Assembly (NCBI GenBank): GCA_963834515.1
Contig: CAWICB010000009.1
Coordinates: forward strand, 124,001-188,000
Direction: 5' to 3'
DNA from: RYN-230 sp963834515
GTDB taxonomy: Bacteria; Actinomycetota; Actinomycetes; Streptosporangiales; Streptosporangiaceae
Length of the DNA: 64,000 nt
A program made the position numbers and the translations under genes. Of the stretch, positions 25,223 through 33,092 are shown one piece after another; the stretch's first letter is position 1, and each line of letters starts with the position of its first letter. The notes beneath the pieces are model-generated. The model worked only from the letters and a program-made list of their open reading frames with translations. It was not told where the DNA came from and searched no databases.

Positions 25223-26035
25223 CTATCCTGCTGTGCTGTCGTGGCCAGGTGATGGCCGGGTGATGGCCGGGTGCAGCGCGATCACCAGCCGGTGCGCGCG
25301 CCCGCCCGGGGCACTCTGGTTGTGGTACCGGGCGGCCAGGTCCCTGACGGTTGAGCTCAGCTCGCGGGCGAACTCGGCCCGGTCCACGGCCGACGCGAAG
25401 CGGATCTCGCTGTCGATGGCGAACGTGGCCACCGGCCGGCCGGCCACCCGGGCCCGGGTGATCAGCTCGCCGACCTCGCGTACCAGCCGGGCCGCCAGGG
25501 CCAGCAGCCAGCGGGCTGAGAGCTGGTCCGGGGCCCGGTCCGGGTCCGGCGCCACCGTGGCCAGCGCGGCCGGGGAGATCACGTAGGAGGCGGCGGTGGC
25601 CCGGAGCACGCGTTCGGTGCAATTGCCCCGCTTGCGTTCCTCGACCAGTTCCACCAGGCCGTGCCGCTCCAGCGCACGGAGGTGGTAGTTGATCTTCTGC
25701 CGGGCCAGCCCGGTGCGGGCGGCCAGCGTGCTGGCCGAGCCTGGCTCGGCCAGCAGGGCGAGCAGCCGGGCCCGCATCGGGTCGAGCGACGCCTCGGCCG
25801 CGGCCGGATCCTCGATCACCGCCACCGGTTCGAGCCGGACAGCCGTGCCGGGACCTCCGCTCCGTCGCACGCCGGTTCCCGGGCCGGTTCCCGAGGCGGG
25901 TCCTGCGCCGGTTCCCGCGCCGGTTCCCGAGGCGGGTCCCGGGCCAGTTCCCGAGGCGGGTCCCGGGGCGGGTCCCGAGGGGCTTCCCGCGCCGGGTCCC
26001 GCGCCGAGGCCAGCCCGCGCCCTGTCATCCACCAT
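25223..26035 (-). CDS. ArsR-type helix-turn-helix regulator with repeat N-terminus
   Basis: 270-residue regulator. The winged HTH occupies about residues 84-145: DPMRARLLALLAEPGSAST, ARTGLARQKINYHLRALERH, then a basic wing. A C-terminal domain of 120 residues may bind a ligand. No Cys metal site is evident. The first 60 residues are a Gly/Pro/Ala/Ser low-complexity tail produced by tandem 12- to 24-bp repeats, so a shorter start is possible although none has a clear ribosome-binding site. It likely controls itself and the SRPBCC gene 8 bases downstream. Confidence 0.75.
   Translation of the reverse strand: MVDDRARAGLGAGPGAGSPSGPAPGPASGTGPGPASGTGAGTGAGPASGTGPGTGVRRSGGPGTAVRLEPVAVIEDPAAAEASLDPMRARLLALLAEPGSASTLAARTGLARQKINYHLRALERHGLVELVEERKRGNCTERVLRATAASYVISPAALATVAPDPDRAPDQLSARWLLALAARLVREVGELITRARVAGRPVATFAIDSEIRFASAVDRAEFARELSSTVRDLAARYHNQSAPGGRAHRLVIALHPAITRPSPGHDSTAG
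25868..26008. repeat. Minisatellite encoding the ArsR N-terminal tail
   Basis: Imperfect tandem units of the type ggttcccgaggcgggtcc repeat across about 140 bases and encode reiterated PASGTGPG residues at the start of the ArsR regulator. All units keep the reading frame. Confidence 0.7.
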
Positions 26036-26096
26036 GCCGCCATCCTGCCGCCGAAAATTTTTCTTGTCAAGACATCAAAACTATTCGGCAACTAGG

Positions 26097-26146
26097 TTAG
26101 CGCGGTGAGTTTGTGGTCACCGACGACCACAAACTCACCGCGCTAA
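26097..26146. terminator. 22-bp-arm palindrome, GCGGTGAGTT family
   Basis: Two perfect 22-base arms (26097-26118 and 26125-26146) around a 6-base loop. The core GCGGTGAGTTTGTGGTC is shared base for base with the palindrome at 63802. It lies downstream of the GNAT gene (stop 26216) and upstream of the ArsR promoter, so it can end transcription from the right. Confidence 0.65.
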
Positions 26147-26215
26147 TGAGGTAGCGGCGCGGCGAGCGCCAGCAGCGGCCCGATACGCGCAATCCGGGCG
26201 GCCCCGGGGCAGCGC

Positions 26216-26866
26216 TCAGCCAGGGAGACCGAAGTCGCGACGGCACCCGTCCAGCCCAGTGATTTCCACCTGGGTCAGCCGGCCCGCCTGCCAGCTGGCC
26301 CGGTCCAGGCGCAGTCGCTGCCGCGCCGCGGCCCGCCCCCGGATCACCTGGCGCTCGATGCCATCGCGCGTGTAGCCGAGCTTGCGCGACACGGCCAGCG
26401 ACGCGGCGTTGTCGGTGAACGCGTCCGACGTGGCGTACTCCGCATTCAGCCCGGCGAAGGCCAGGTGCAGCACGGCCGCCCGCATCTCTGTGCCAATCCC
26501 CTGCCGCTGGAAGCGCTGGCCCAGCCAGGACCCGGTACGGGCCTCGCGCAGCAGGGCGAAGTCGCGGGCGGCCAGGCTCTGCGTACCGGCGATGGTCCCG
26601 CCGAGATCAACTACCAGATTGAGCGTCCAGTCGCTGGGCGACCACTCGCCCAGCATCCGGCAGTGGAACTGCACCACGCTGCGGCCGAGCTGGCCTGGCG
26701 GCAGATCCGTCCAGGCCACGCCGAACGGCTGCACCGCGGGGTCGTGCACCCCGGCATCAGCCAGGCTGGCCAGCTCGTCGAGGTCGGCCAGCGACGGCAG
26801 CCGCAGTTCCAGCCGCGGCGTCCGCAGGCGCAGCCCGAACAGTGGCCAGTTCAGCATCGATGTCAT
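26216..26866 (-). CDS. GNAT-family N-acetyltransferase (RimJ/RimL-like)
   Basis: 216-residue acetyltransferase. The N-terminus LRLRTPRLELRLPSLADLDE matches the RimJ/RimL-type group. The acetyl-CoA loop is SWLGQRFQRQGIGTEMRAAV (about residues 113-132), followed by the conserved Asn/Ala and LGY elements (DNAASLAVSRKLGYTRDGIE). The start at 26866 leaves the family N-terminus intact. Substrates for this group range from ribosomal protein N-termini to small amines. No neighbour suggests which applies. It is separated from the secreted-protein genes by repeats and a terminator. Confidence 0.8.
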   Translation of the reverse strand: MTSMLNWPLFGLRLRTPRLELRLPSLADLDELASLADAGVHDPAVQPFGVAWTDLPPGQLGRSVVQFHCRMLGEWSPSDWTLNLVVDLGGTIAGTQSLAARDFALLREARTGSWLGQRFQRQGIGTEMRAAVLHLAFAGLNAEYATSDAFTDNAASLAVSRKLGYTRDGIERQVIRGRAAARQRLRLDRASWQAGRLTQVEITGLDGCRRDFGLPG

Positions 26867-26968
26867 CTGGCCGATTATCGGAGCTCGCCCCCGCCGGGGC
26901 ACCCGATTAACCGGCCGGGGTGCCCGATCAAACCGGCCGGGGTGCCCGGCCGGGCACCTCCAGACAGC

Positions 26969-27004
26969 CTGCTGCCCGGGCCGGCTGGCCGGCCCGGGCA
27001 GCAG
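26969..27004 (-). terminator. GC-rich terminator of the first secreted-protein gene
   Basis: Perfect 17-bp arms of the ctgctgcccgggccgg type, 18 bases after the stop at 27022. The same hairpin core recurs after the paralogous gene at 28084, so gene and terminator were duplicated together. Confidence 0.7.
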
Positions 27005-27021
27005 TGCGGTGGGTAGGACGG

Positions 27022-27891
27022 TTAGCGCGCCCAGACGCCGAAGGCGTCCCAGAGGCGCACCTGGTTGTTCCCCGACAGCCCATCGGACCAGAGCGGAGTC
27101 GGCGACACCCGGGTGGTCCCGGACGGCGGCAGCAGTCCGTTGCTGGTCGCGACGACCTGGCTGGTCGTCCACTTGCCGATGAACGAGCCGCGGTAACCGC
27201 TGTACGTGGTCGCCGCGCCCTGCAGGAACTGGTTGATGCGGAACGGCTTCACGAACGGCGGCAGCGCGATCGGCGTGCCGGTGCTGTCGGTGAAGTCGTC
27301 CAGCGCCGCGGCGTGATCGAAGATCGGGCCGTAGGCCCGCGTCTTGTAGCTCTCCGCCGGCCCGGACGTGGACGGCGGCGTGATCACGAAGTGCAGCTCG
27401 TTGCCCGTCTGGTCGTAGTAGATGCTGAAGTTGACGCCATCGCCCTGGTTGACGCCCGACAGCTCCGCGTAGTGCGCGAAGTACGGCCCGCTCAGGGAGT
27501 TGTTGAACGCCTCGACGTACGACACCCAGCTACCCGGCGTGCAGATGTAGCCGAACGACTCGGCCACCACGCAGGCCTCGATGCCCGCCCGCACGTACTG
27601 GTCCCCACCACCCAGCGAGCCGTTGGACAGCTGGATGTACTCCTGCGGGTACAGGCCGGTCAGGAACGCGGTGTCCGGCACGGTCAGCGTGGCGGAGATG
27701 TAGCGGAAGTACCGCCCGCTCAGCTCGTAGCCGGCCTGGCTGGTGGTCCCGAGTCTCGGATAGACGATGTCCGCCCGGGCCGGGCGGCTCACGGACGCGC
27801 TCGCGGCACTCGAGGCCGTGAAGCCGAGCGTAGTGGCGGTGGCGCCCGCCGCCGCAGCGGCGACGAGCGTTCTGATGATGCGGCTTCGCAT
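27022..27891 (-). CDS. Secreted protein, eqolisin-like fold (tentative), copy 1
   Basis: 289-residue exported protein. Basic start, hydrophobic core and AxA-type cleavage site form a Sec signal peptide (about residues 1-33), and AGGAGGGG stands ahead of ATG 27891. The mature part is beta-rich with FRYISATLTVPDTAF, WVSYVEAFNN and HYAELSGVNQGDGVNFSI, a layout loosely like the beta-sandwich of G1 glutamic peptidases (sVsAsWtvP...GD). The canonical Gln/Glu pair cannot be assigned with certainty, so peptidase activity is not claimed. Two Cys (in EACVVAESFGYIC) may form a disulfide. It is a tandem paralogue of the gene at 28169. Confidence 0.65.
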   Translation of the reverse strand: MRSRIIRTLVAAAAAGATATTLGFTASSAASASVSRPARADIVYPRLGTTSQAGYELSGRYFRYISATLTVPDTAFLTGLYPQEYIQLSNGSLGGGDQYVRAGIEACVVAESFGYICTPGSWVSYVEAFNNSLSGPYFAHYAELSGVNQGDGVNFSIYYDQTGNELHFVITPPSTSGPAESYKTRAYGPIFDHAAALDDFTDSTGTPIALPPFVKPFRINQFLQGAATTYSGYRGSFIGKWTTSQVVATSNGLLPPSGTTRVSPTPLWSDGLSGNNQVRLWDAFGVWAR

Positions 27892-28083
27892 CGGTCGGAT
27901 CCCCTCCTGTAACGCGCGGGAGCAGCACTGTTGACGGTCTGGGCAGTGTTTCCAGGACTGGTGCCAGGCGTGCTCCCGTACTTGGTTATTCAGGTTGGCC
28001 CTGACCGCCCTCCGTACACCTTCCCTACTCTGCGTAATCTAATGATTACTCCATGCGGTGGATTTCTGCAGGCCAAACGGCGT

Positions 28084-28115
28084 GCTGCCCGGGCCGATTC
28101 TCCGGCCCGGGCAGC
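28084..28115 (-). terminator. Terminator of the second secreted-protein gene
   Basis: 13-bp perfect arms gctgcccgggccg/cggcccgggcagc around a 6-base loop, downstream of the stop at 28169. Same core as the hairpin at 26969. Confidence 0.7.
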
Positions 28116-28168
28116 AGCCCTCACAGGTCGCGTCCGCTATGGGCCAGTGGCCCAAGCGTCAGCGGGAT

Positions 28169-29062
28169 TCAGCGTCCCCAGACCCCGAAGGAGTCCCACG
28201 AGCGGGCCGCGCCGTTCGCCGGCAGGCCACTCGTCCACAGCGGGGTCGGCGACACGCGCACCGTCCCCGACGGGTAGGGCAGCCCGTTGCTGGTCGCGTC
28301 GATCGGCGTGATCGTCCACGGCCCGACGAACGAGCCCCGCTGGCCGTTCTCGGTGGTGATGGCGCCCTGCAGGAACTGGTTGATACGGAACGCATTCACG
28401 AACGGCGGCAGCGCGATCGGCGTGCCGGTGCTGTCGGTGAAGTCGTCCACCGCCGCGGCGTGATCGAAGATCGGGCCATAGGCCTGCGTCTTGTAGTACT
28501 CCGCCGGCCCGGACGTGGACGGCGGCGTGATCACGAAGTGCAGCTCGTTGCCCTGCTCGTCGCTGTAGATGCTGAAGTTGACGCCATCGCCCTGGTTGAC
28601 GCCCGACAGCTCCGCGTAGTGCGCGAAGTACGGCCCGTTCAGCGAGTTGTTGAACGCCTCGACGTACGACACCCAGCTACCCGGCGTGCAGATGTAGCCG
28701 AACGACTCGGCCACCACGCAGGCCTCGATGCCCGCCCGCACGTACTGGTCCCCACCACCCAGCGAGCCGTTGGACAGCTGGATGTACTCCTGCGGGTACA
28801 GGCCGGTCAGGAACGCGGTGTCCGGCACCGTGATGGTGGCGGAGATGTAACGGAAGTCGCGTCCGCTGGCCTCGTAGCCCGCCGTGCTCCGCGTCGCCAT
28901 CGTGGGAGCGTAGATAGGCGACGTAATCCCCTTGTGGTGGTGGTGGTGGTGACGGTGGGACACGGCCGCGTTAGCGGCACCCACGGCGGTAAGGCCAAGG
29001 GTGCCAGCGGTGACGCCCGCCGCAGCAGCGGCGATTAGCGTCCGGGTGATGCGTCTACGCAT
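28169..29062 (-). CDS. Secreted protein, eqolisin-like fold (tentative), copy 2 with natural His6
   Basis: 297-residue paralogue of the preceding entry with the same signal-peptide layout (cleavage near AANA, residues 28-31) and an AAGGGAAGGAAG-type ribosome site. The mature protein starts with SHRHHHHHHKG, a natural hexahistidine that could bind metal. The core from YRYI-like FRYISATITVPD to AYGPIFDHAAA is almost identical to copy 1, while the first 60 and last 60 residues differ more. This pattern suggests recent duplication or gene conversion. Function as for copy 1 is unknown; export is clear. Confidence 0.65.
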   Translation of the reverse strand: MRRRITRTLIAAAAAGVTAGTLGLTAVGAANAAVSHRHHHHHHKGITSPIYAPTMATRSTAGYEASGRDFRYISATITVPDTAFLTGLYPQEYIQLSNGSLGGGDQYVRAGIEACVVAESFGYICTPGSWVSYVEAFNNSLNGPYFAHYAELSGVNQGDGVNFSIYSDEQGNELHFVITPPSTSGPAEYYKTQAYGPIFDHAAAVDDFTDSTGTPIALPPFVNAFRINQFLQGAITTENGQRGSFVGPWTITPIDATSNGLPYPSGTVRVSPTPLWTSGLPANGAARSWDSFGVWGR

Positions 29063-29408
29063 CTAAGTACTTCCTTCCCTTTTGAATTGCCCAGGGTCCG
29101 GATAAAGAACATTCCACGGGGTATTGAGGCGGTGACTTACAACCGGCCCGGGCTTGCCTCCGTAGTTGCCTGCGCTACACGCTGACTCCCGCCCCGCCGA
29201 GTCCAGCAGAGACCATACCACGAGTAGTTACCGCCGCACGGTGCGCGACATTAAGCATGTCACAGCTCTGTGACCTGGGCACTCTAAAGGCTGAAACGGC
29301 AATCAGAAGGGTTCGCTTAATAGCCCTGATATCAGCAGTTGATATGATTTCGCGCTATGAAGAGATCAACGCCCTGAAAGAACCTCACGCCGGTCTGGGC
29401 GACTTTCT
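29063..29408. other. Promoter region of the secreted-protein pair
   Basis: About 345 bases, AT-richer than the flanks, between the glycosyltransferase stop and the secreted-protein start (both genes minus strand). It holds a 7-bp-arm palindrome at 29259-29274 and no coding sequence that I can support. Confidence 0.45.
29259..29274. promoter_or_regulatory. Palindrome GTCACAG-ct-CTGTGAC upstream of secreted-protein gene
   Basis: Perfect inverted repeat of 7-base arms about 200 bases upstream of the start at 29062, in the AT-richer part of the promoter region. A DNA-binding protein site is plausible; the orientation of the half-sites is not that of a classical CRP box. The regulator is unknown. 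Confidence 0.35.
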
Positions 29409-30704
29409 CTAATCTGCCCTGTGACCGAGCGGTATCGTCCGGCCCTTCCACTCGCCACCGCGCCCCGCATAATGCCGGCGCGCGGAATCCGCGGTCATCG
29501 CGGCGTATAGCAGGGCGATACCGGGCAGCACCGGTGCCCGCCACCAGCCGAGCCGGTACAGCCGCAGCACCGGGAGGAAGCTGATGCTCATCAGCAGCCA
29601 GCCGGCCAGGCCCGCCGTCGCGCACCAGGCGGCGGCCGGGCCGGCCCAGCCACTCATCCCGCCCCCCGCCCTGGCAGCCAGCCCGGCCAGGCTGGCGACC
29701 GCGGCCACCGGCGGAACGGCGTACAGCCAGAGCAGGCCGATCAGGGTCAGCCCGAGCAGCACCGGCGAGTAGCGCAACTGGACGTAGGCACTACGCGCGA
29801 TCATGTCCCACAAACCAGCCAGCCGGGGGTATGGGCGGCGGCTGCGCACCTCCGTGCTGAAGCCCAGCCAGATCCGGGCTCGCGCCGGCGGCCGCTTGAG
29901 CTGCGTGCCGAGCGCGACGTCGTCGATGCGGGCCGCGCTGATCGGGGCCAGGCCACCCGCCGCGTCCAGCACAGCCCGACGGACCAGCATGCAGCCGCCG
30001 GCCGCAGCGGCCGTCCGGGAGCCGGGCCGGTTGACCCAGCGGAACGGGTAGAGCTGGGCGAAGAAGTAGACGAACGCCGGGACGATGAGCCGCTCCCAGC
30101 CGGTGTCCGCGCGGAGCAGGGCCATCTGCGACACCAGGGCCCGGTCCCCGGCCACGGCCGCCTGGACCAGCGAGGTCAGGGTGCCCGGCGCGTAACTGAT
30201 ATCGGCGTCGGTGAACAGCACATAGTCGCAGTCCCCCGCAGCGGCCAGGCCAGTGGCCATCGCGTGCACCTTGCCTGCCCAGCCCGGCGGCGGGGTACCG
30301 GCGGGCACCACGCGCACCGCCGCCCCCGGCGCAGCCGCCGCCAGCCCCGGCCCGGGAGCCTCCAGTCCCAGCCCGGTCGCGGCAGCACCACCCGTCCCCG
30401 CGGCGGCACCCAGGGTCACGGCGGTCCCGGCCGTGCCGTCGGTGCTGCCGTCGTCCACCAGCAGCACCGAGAACTCCCCCGGATACTCCTGGGCCAGCAG
30501 GCTGGGCAGGGTGAGCGGCAGGATGGCCGCCTCGTCCCGGGCCGGCACGACGGCCACCACGCTCGGCCACCGCTCCGGCCGCCATCGCGGATCCCCGGCC
30601 AGCCGGGGCAGCCGCTGATCGGTGCGCCAGAACCCACCGTGGCCAGCGACCAGGTAAACCCACGCGATCGCGGCCAGCACGGCCGCGCCGGCCAGGAAAG
30701 GCAT
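29409..30704 (-). CDS. hpnB: Hopanoid-associated glycosyltransferase HpnB
   Basis: 431-residue membrane-linked family 2 glycosyltransferase. An N-terminal helix (residues 1-22) precedes the GT-A domain: VVAVVPARDEAAILPLTLPS, VLLVDDGSTDGTA, then PPGWAGKVHAMATGL and the metal-binding FTDADISY. The acceptor region (RIDDVALGTQLKRP) is followed by 4-5 C-terminal helices. This layout matches the HpnB family commonly found with hopanoid genes. The pathway itself lies 10 kb further on. A Gly/Ala-rich insertion of about 40 residues follows the GSTDGT motif. The exact sugar donor and acceptor are not known for the family. Confidence 0.8.
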   Translation of the reverse strand: MPFLAGAAVLAAIAWVYLVAGHGGFWRTDQRLPRLAGDPRWRPERWPSVVAVVPARDEAAILPLTLPSLLAQEYPGEFSVLLVDDGSTDGTAGTAVTLGAAAGTGGAAATGLGLEAPGPGLAAAAPGAAVRVVPAGTPPPGWAGKVHAMATGLAAAGDCDYVLFTDADISYAPGTLTSLVQAAVAGDRALVSQMALLRADTGWERLIVPAFVYFFAQLYPFRWVNRPGSRTAAAAGGCMLVRRAVLDAAGGLAPISAARIDDVALGTQLKRPPARARIWLGFSTEVRSRRPYPRLAGLWDMIARSAYVQLRYSPVLLGLTLIGLLWLYAVPPVAAVASLAGLAARAGGGMSGWAGPAAAWCATAGLAGWLLMSISFLPVLRLYRLGWWRAPVLPGIALLYAAMTADSARRHYAGRGGEWKGRTIPLGHRAD

Positions 30705-31190
30705 CCGCTAAGCGTAAAGGAGTCATCCCGGACGTGATCAACGTCTGGTGCTGCTGCCAGGTGAGGCACCTTTCACGTGCCCGGCCCGCTAAGACTGGGG
30801 CAAAACGGGCATCTACCGCACCGGATCCGTGAACAGTGGGATCGGATAGGACCCGGCTGCCCCGGCGCCGGTGCTGGTGTGGCCCGTGTGGCCGGTGGGA
30901 TCGATGGGATCCGCCATCCGCGGCCGTCGGCCATACCGGGTGGCCGCCCCATGCCGTGGCGGGCCGCCCGCGCGCCGGGCGGCCGCTACAGCACTGCGCG
31001 ATCACGACACCAGACGTCGATCATGACACCAGACGTCGATCACGAAGACGGGGCGGCCGGTCAGCCGCGCGGCGGGCGCTGCTCATCCGCGGCGGGCACC
31101 GGCCAACCGCGCGGCGGGCACCGGCCAACCGCGCGGCGGGCACCGGCCAACCGCGCGGCGGGCACCGGCCAACCGCGCGGCGGGCACCGG
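30705..31190. other. Intergenic region with direct and tandem repeats
   Basis: No gene was recognised. The left part contains CGTGATCAACGTCTGGTG (30733-30750), an inverted relative of the direct repeats at 31000-31045. The right part is a 22-bp tandem array ending at the SPFH stop codon. Confidence 0.5.
31000..31045. repeat. Two 19-bp direct repeats gatcaYgacaccagacgtc
   Basis: Units at 31000-31018 and 31019-31037 differ by one base and are followed by a third partial unit (gatcacga). An inverted partial copy lies at 30741-30750. Paired spacing suggests a protein-binding array or the remains of one of the TGATCA palindromes. Confidence 0.6.
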
Positions 31191-31203
31191 TCAGCCGCGC
31201 GGG
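31096..31203. repeat. 22-bp tandem array after the SPFH gene
   Basis: Four identical 22-bp units (gcaccggccaaccgcgcggc plus gg) at 31096-31183 and a partial fifth that runs into the stop of the SPFH gene at 31191. Units have no spacers, so this is not a CRISPR array. Frame beyond the stop would be Pro/Ala/Arg-rich, so the array may once have been coding. Confidence 0.8.
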
Positions 31204-32351
31204 CGGCCGTCCTGTGGGCGGCTGTCCTGCGGGCCCTCCGGCAGCCGGACCACCTCGGCGGTCGCCTCGGGGCCGGTGGACAGGTTCTTCTTGATCGAGT
31301 CGAGGATGGTCAGCCCCTGGCCGACCAGGCCCGCGGCGATCTCGCTCAGCCCCTCGGCCCCGTTCAGCACGTTGACGTTCGCCCCGGCCAGGCCACTCGC
31401 GGCCTCTTTGACGATCAGCGGCAGCTGATCGATGAGCATCCGGTCCAGCGCGACCCGGTTGTTGGAGGCGGCCGCTTCAGCCAGGATCCGCATCCGCTCC
31501 GCGTCCGCCTTGGCCAGGACCCGCACCTTCTCCGCTTCCGCCTCGGCCGGCCTGACTACCTCGGCCACCAGCTCGCGCTGCCGCAGCTCCGCCCGGCGCT
31601 GGGCCAGTTCGGCCTGAGCGTTGATGACCCCGATCTGGGTCTGCGCCTGCATGAGCGGCCCGGCCTGCGCCGCCTCGGCCTGCGCCTTGTCGATCTCCGC
31701 CTTGTACTGGGCCTGCACGACCGCGGTCTGCCGGGCGTACTCGGCCTGCTTGCGCTGCGACTCCTGCTCGGCCTGGGCGGACGCCTGGTTAGCCTGGGAA
31801 TGGGCGATCTGCGCCTGGCGCTGGATGGCCGCGTTGTGCGGGGCGGCCATCGCGTCGATATAGCCCGAGTTCATGTCGTCGATGGACTGGATCTGCAGCG
31901 AGTCCACGGTCAGGCCGATCTTAACCATCTCGGCCTTCGAGCCGTCCAAGACCTCACTGGCCAGCTTCTGGCGTTCGGTAACGATCTCCTCCACCGTCAT
32001 GGATCCGATGATGGAGCGCAGGTGGCCGGCGAAGATCCGGCCGGTCAGCGTGGACATCTGGTCCTGGTCGGACAGGAAGCGCTGGCCCGCGTTGATGATG
32101 CTCTCCTCGTCGTTGCCGACCTTGAACGCGATCACCGAGCGGACGTTCAGCGTGATGCCCTGTTTGGTCACGCACTGCTCGGCGACCTCAGCCTCGTTCA
32201 TGGCCAGGGTCAGGTAACGGGCCTTGCGGAAGAAGGGAAGCACGAAGGCGCCGTGCCCGGTGATCACGCGGAACGGCGCGCCGTTGCGGCCGTGCCTCCC
32301 ACCGGAAATGAGCATGGCCTCGTCGGGCGCGGGAACGCGGTAACCAAGCAT
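31191..32351 (-). CDS. SPFH/flotillin-like membrane scaffold protein
   Basis: 386-residue SPFH protein. The N-terminal PHB domain (LISGGRHGRNGAPFRVITGH, then VRSVIAFKVGNDEESIINAG) is followed by the flotillin segment LTGRIFAGHLRSIIGSMTVE and by a long coiled coil rich in Ala, Glu and Gln (about residues 170-310; IAHSQANQASAQAEQESQRK). There is no strong N-terminal membrane helix, so association with the membrane would be peripheral. Bacterial flotillins organise membrane microdomains, which often contain polyisoprenoid lipids; hopanoid genes in the same window make that link attractive. It forms an operon with the small NfeD-like gene 12 bases upstream. Confidence 0.85.
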   Translation of the reverse strand: MLGYRVPAPDEAMLISGGRHGRNGAPFRVITGHGAFVLPFFRKARYLTLAMNEAEVAEQCVTKQGITLNVRSVIAFKVGNDEESIINAGQRFLSDQDQMSTLTGRIFAGHLRSIIGSMTVEEIVTERQKLASEVLDGSKAEMVKIGLTVDSLQIQSIDDMNSGYIDAMAAPHNAAIQRQAQIAHSQANQASAQAEQESQRKQAEYARQTAVVQAQYKAEIDKAQAEAAQAGPLMQAQTQIGVINAQAELAQRRAELRQRELVAEVVRPAEAEAEKVRVLAKADAERMRILAEAAASNNRVALDRMLIDQLPLIVKEAASGLAGANVNVLNGAEGLSEIAAGLVGQGLTILDSIKKNLSTGPEATAEVVRLPEGPQDSRPQDGRPRG

Positions 32352-32363
32352 GATCGAGCTCCT

Positions 32364-32618
32364 TCAGACAGCAGACTGCGGTAACGGTTCCGGGAAGGGG
32401 TCGAGCGGGTCGGTCCACTCGCTGACGTCGACCGTCCGCGTGCCGCGCGATTCGATGACCAGAACGGTGCTGCCCCTGGGAATCGGCTCGATGGACCAGG
32501 CGATGTAGGCTTCGATGCCGCCGCGGACCTTGAGCAGCACCTCGCCCGGCCCGGCCTGCCCTCGTGTGGCCACGCACAGGACGCCGACGCTGCCGATCAG
32601 GGAGGGGTCCCCAGGCAC
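32364..32618 (-). CDS. Small NfeD-like OB-fold protein
   Basis: 84-residue soluble protein starting at GTG 32618. The segment GPGEVLLKVRGGIEAYIAWS followed by GSTVLVIESRGTRTVDV has the five-strand pattern of the NfeD C-terminal OB domain, although no membrane helices are present. Small NfeD-type proteins are typically encoded directly beside SPFH proteins and bind them. Here the SPFH gene starts 12 bases downstream, which supports a shared complex. Confidence 0.6.
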   Translation of the reverse strand: MPGDPSLIGSVGVLCVATRGQAGPGEVLLKVRGGIEAYIAWSIEPIPRGSTVLVIESRGTRTVDVSEWTDPLDPFPEPLPQSAV

Positions 32619-32904
32619 CCGCGCAACTCCTCTATCACCCCGGTTAACGACTTCACATTAGCCCCCCGCCGGTCCTGCCCGGGCCTGCCTGGCGGCCAGG
32701 TCGGCATCAATCGGATATCGGGCCCCGCCGCGTCCGGCACCGGGCCAGCGCGCTGCACCGCGCCGCGTCCGGCGGCCATCCTTTTTCCCGAACTCCCGCG
32801 CGGCCGGCTGCCCCCCGGCCCGCGCCCGGCCGTCCGCGCGCCGGCGGCCGGGAAAGAAATCCGGGCGGCTGGAATAGCCGCCGGCGGGTCACGTTACTAA
32901 TGAT

Positions 32905-33057
32905 CGCTGGTGTGTTCGTGTCCCCCGGGCCGCAACTCATCTGCCTTCGCGGAATACCGTCCGGCTGGAGCCGCGTCGTGCCACTCGCCGAGAGGCGACC
33001 GCACACCAGCGCTTAGCGACGAGGCCCGCGGAGTAACCCTCCGCGGGCCTCGTCGCT
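32905..33057 (+). ncRNA. Candidate structured small RNA with its own terminator
   Basis: Bases 32905-32914 (CGCTGGTGTG) pair perfectly with 33002-33011 (CACACCAGCG), closing a 107-base domain. Inside it are a UCGCC-GAGA-GGCGA stem with a GNRA loop (32985-32998), a CGGC-UGGA-GCCG stem (32962-32973) and a CCGC/GCGG stem (32930-32952). A TACTAAT -10-like box at 32895-32901 sits a few bases before the closing stem, and a perfect 19-bp terminator begins 3 bases after it. No Rfam family was recognised by eye. Direction is inferred from the -10 box and the terminator position. Confidence 0.4.
33015..33057. terminator. Perfect 19-bp-arm terminator hairpin
   Basis: AGCGACGAGGCCCGCGGAG pairs with its exact complement around loop taacc, followed by gctgcttgtc. 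It can serve both the candidate RNA from the left and the ribokinase gene (stop 33093) from the right. Confidence 0.8.
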
Positions 33058-33092
33058 GCTTGTCCCGGGGCGGCCGGCCGTGCTGCGGCGGG

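Larger units (their letters stand above)
32619..33092. other. Gene-free region holding the candidate small RNA
   Basis: Between the NfeD-like start and the ribokinase stop. The left 280 bases presumably include the SPFH operon promoter. The right part contains the structured element and terminator listed separately. No protein gene is supported. Confidence 0.45.

Noticed and set aside
27022..29062. Firm call as G1 glutamic peptidases
   Set aside because: The fold pattern is similar but the catalytic Gln/Glu pair could not be placed, so only a tentative label was given.
29259..29274. CRP-type cAMP receptor site
   Set aside because: The half-sites are in the opposite arrangement to TGTGA-N6-TCACA, so only a generic palindrome is reported.
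31096..31203. Possible CRISPR array
   Set aside because: The 22-bp units are contiguous with no spacers and no cas genes are present. It is a minisatellite.
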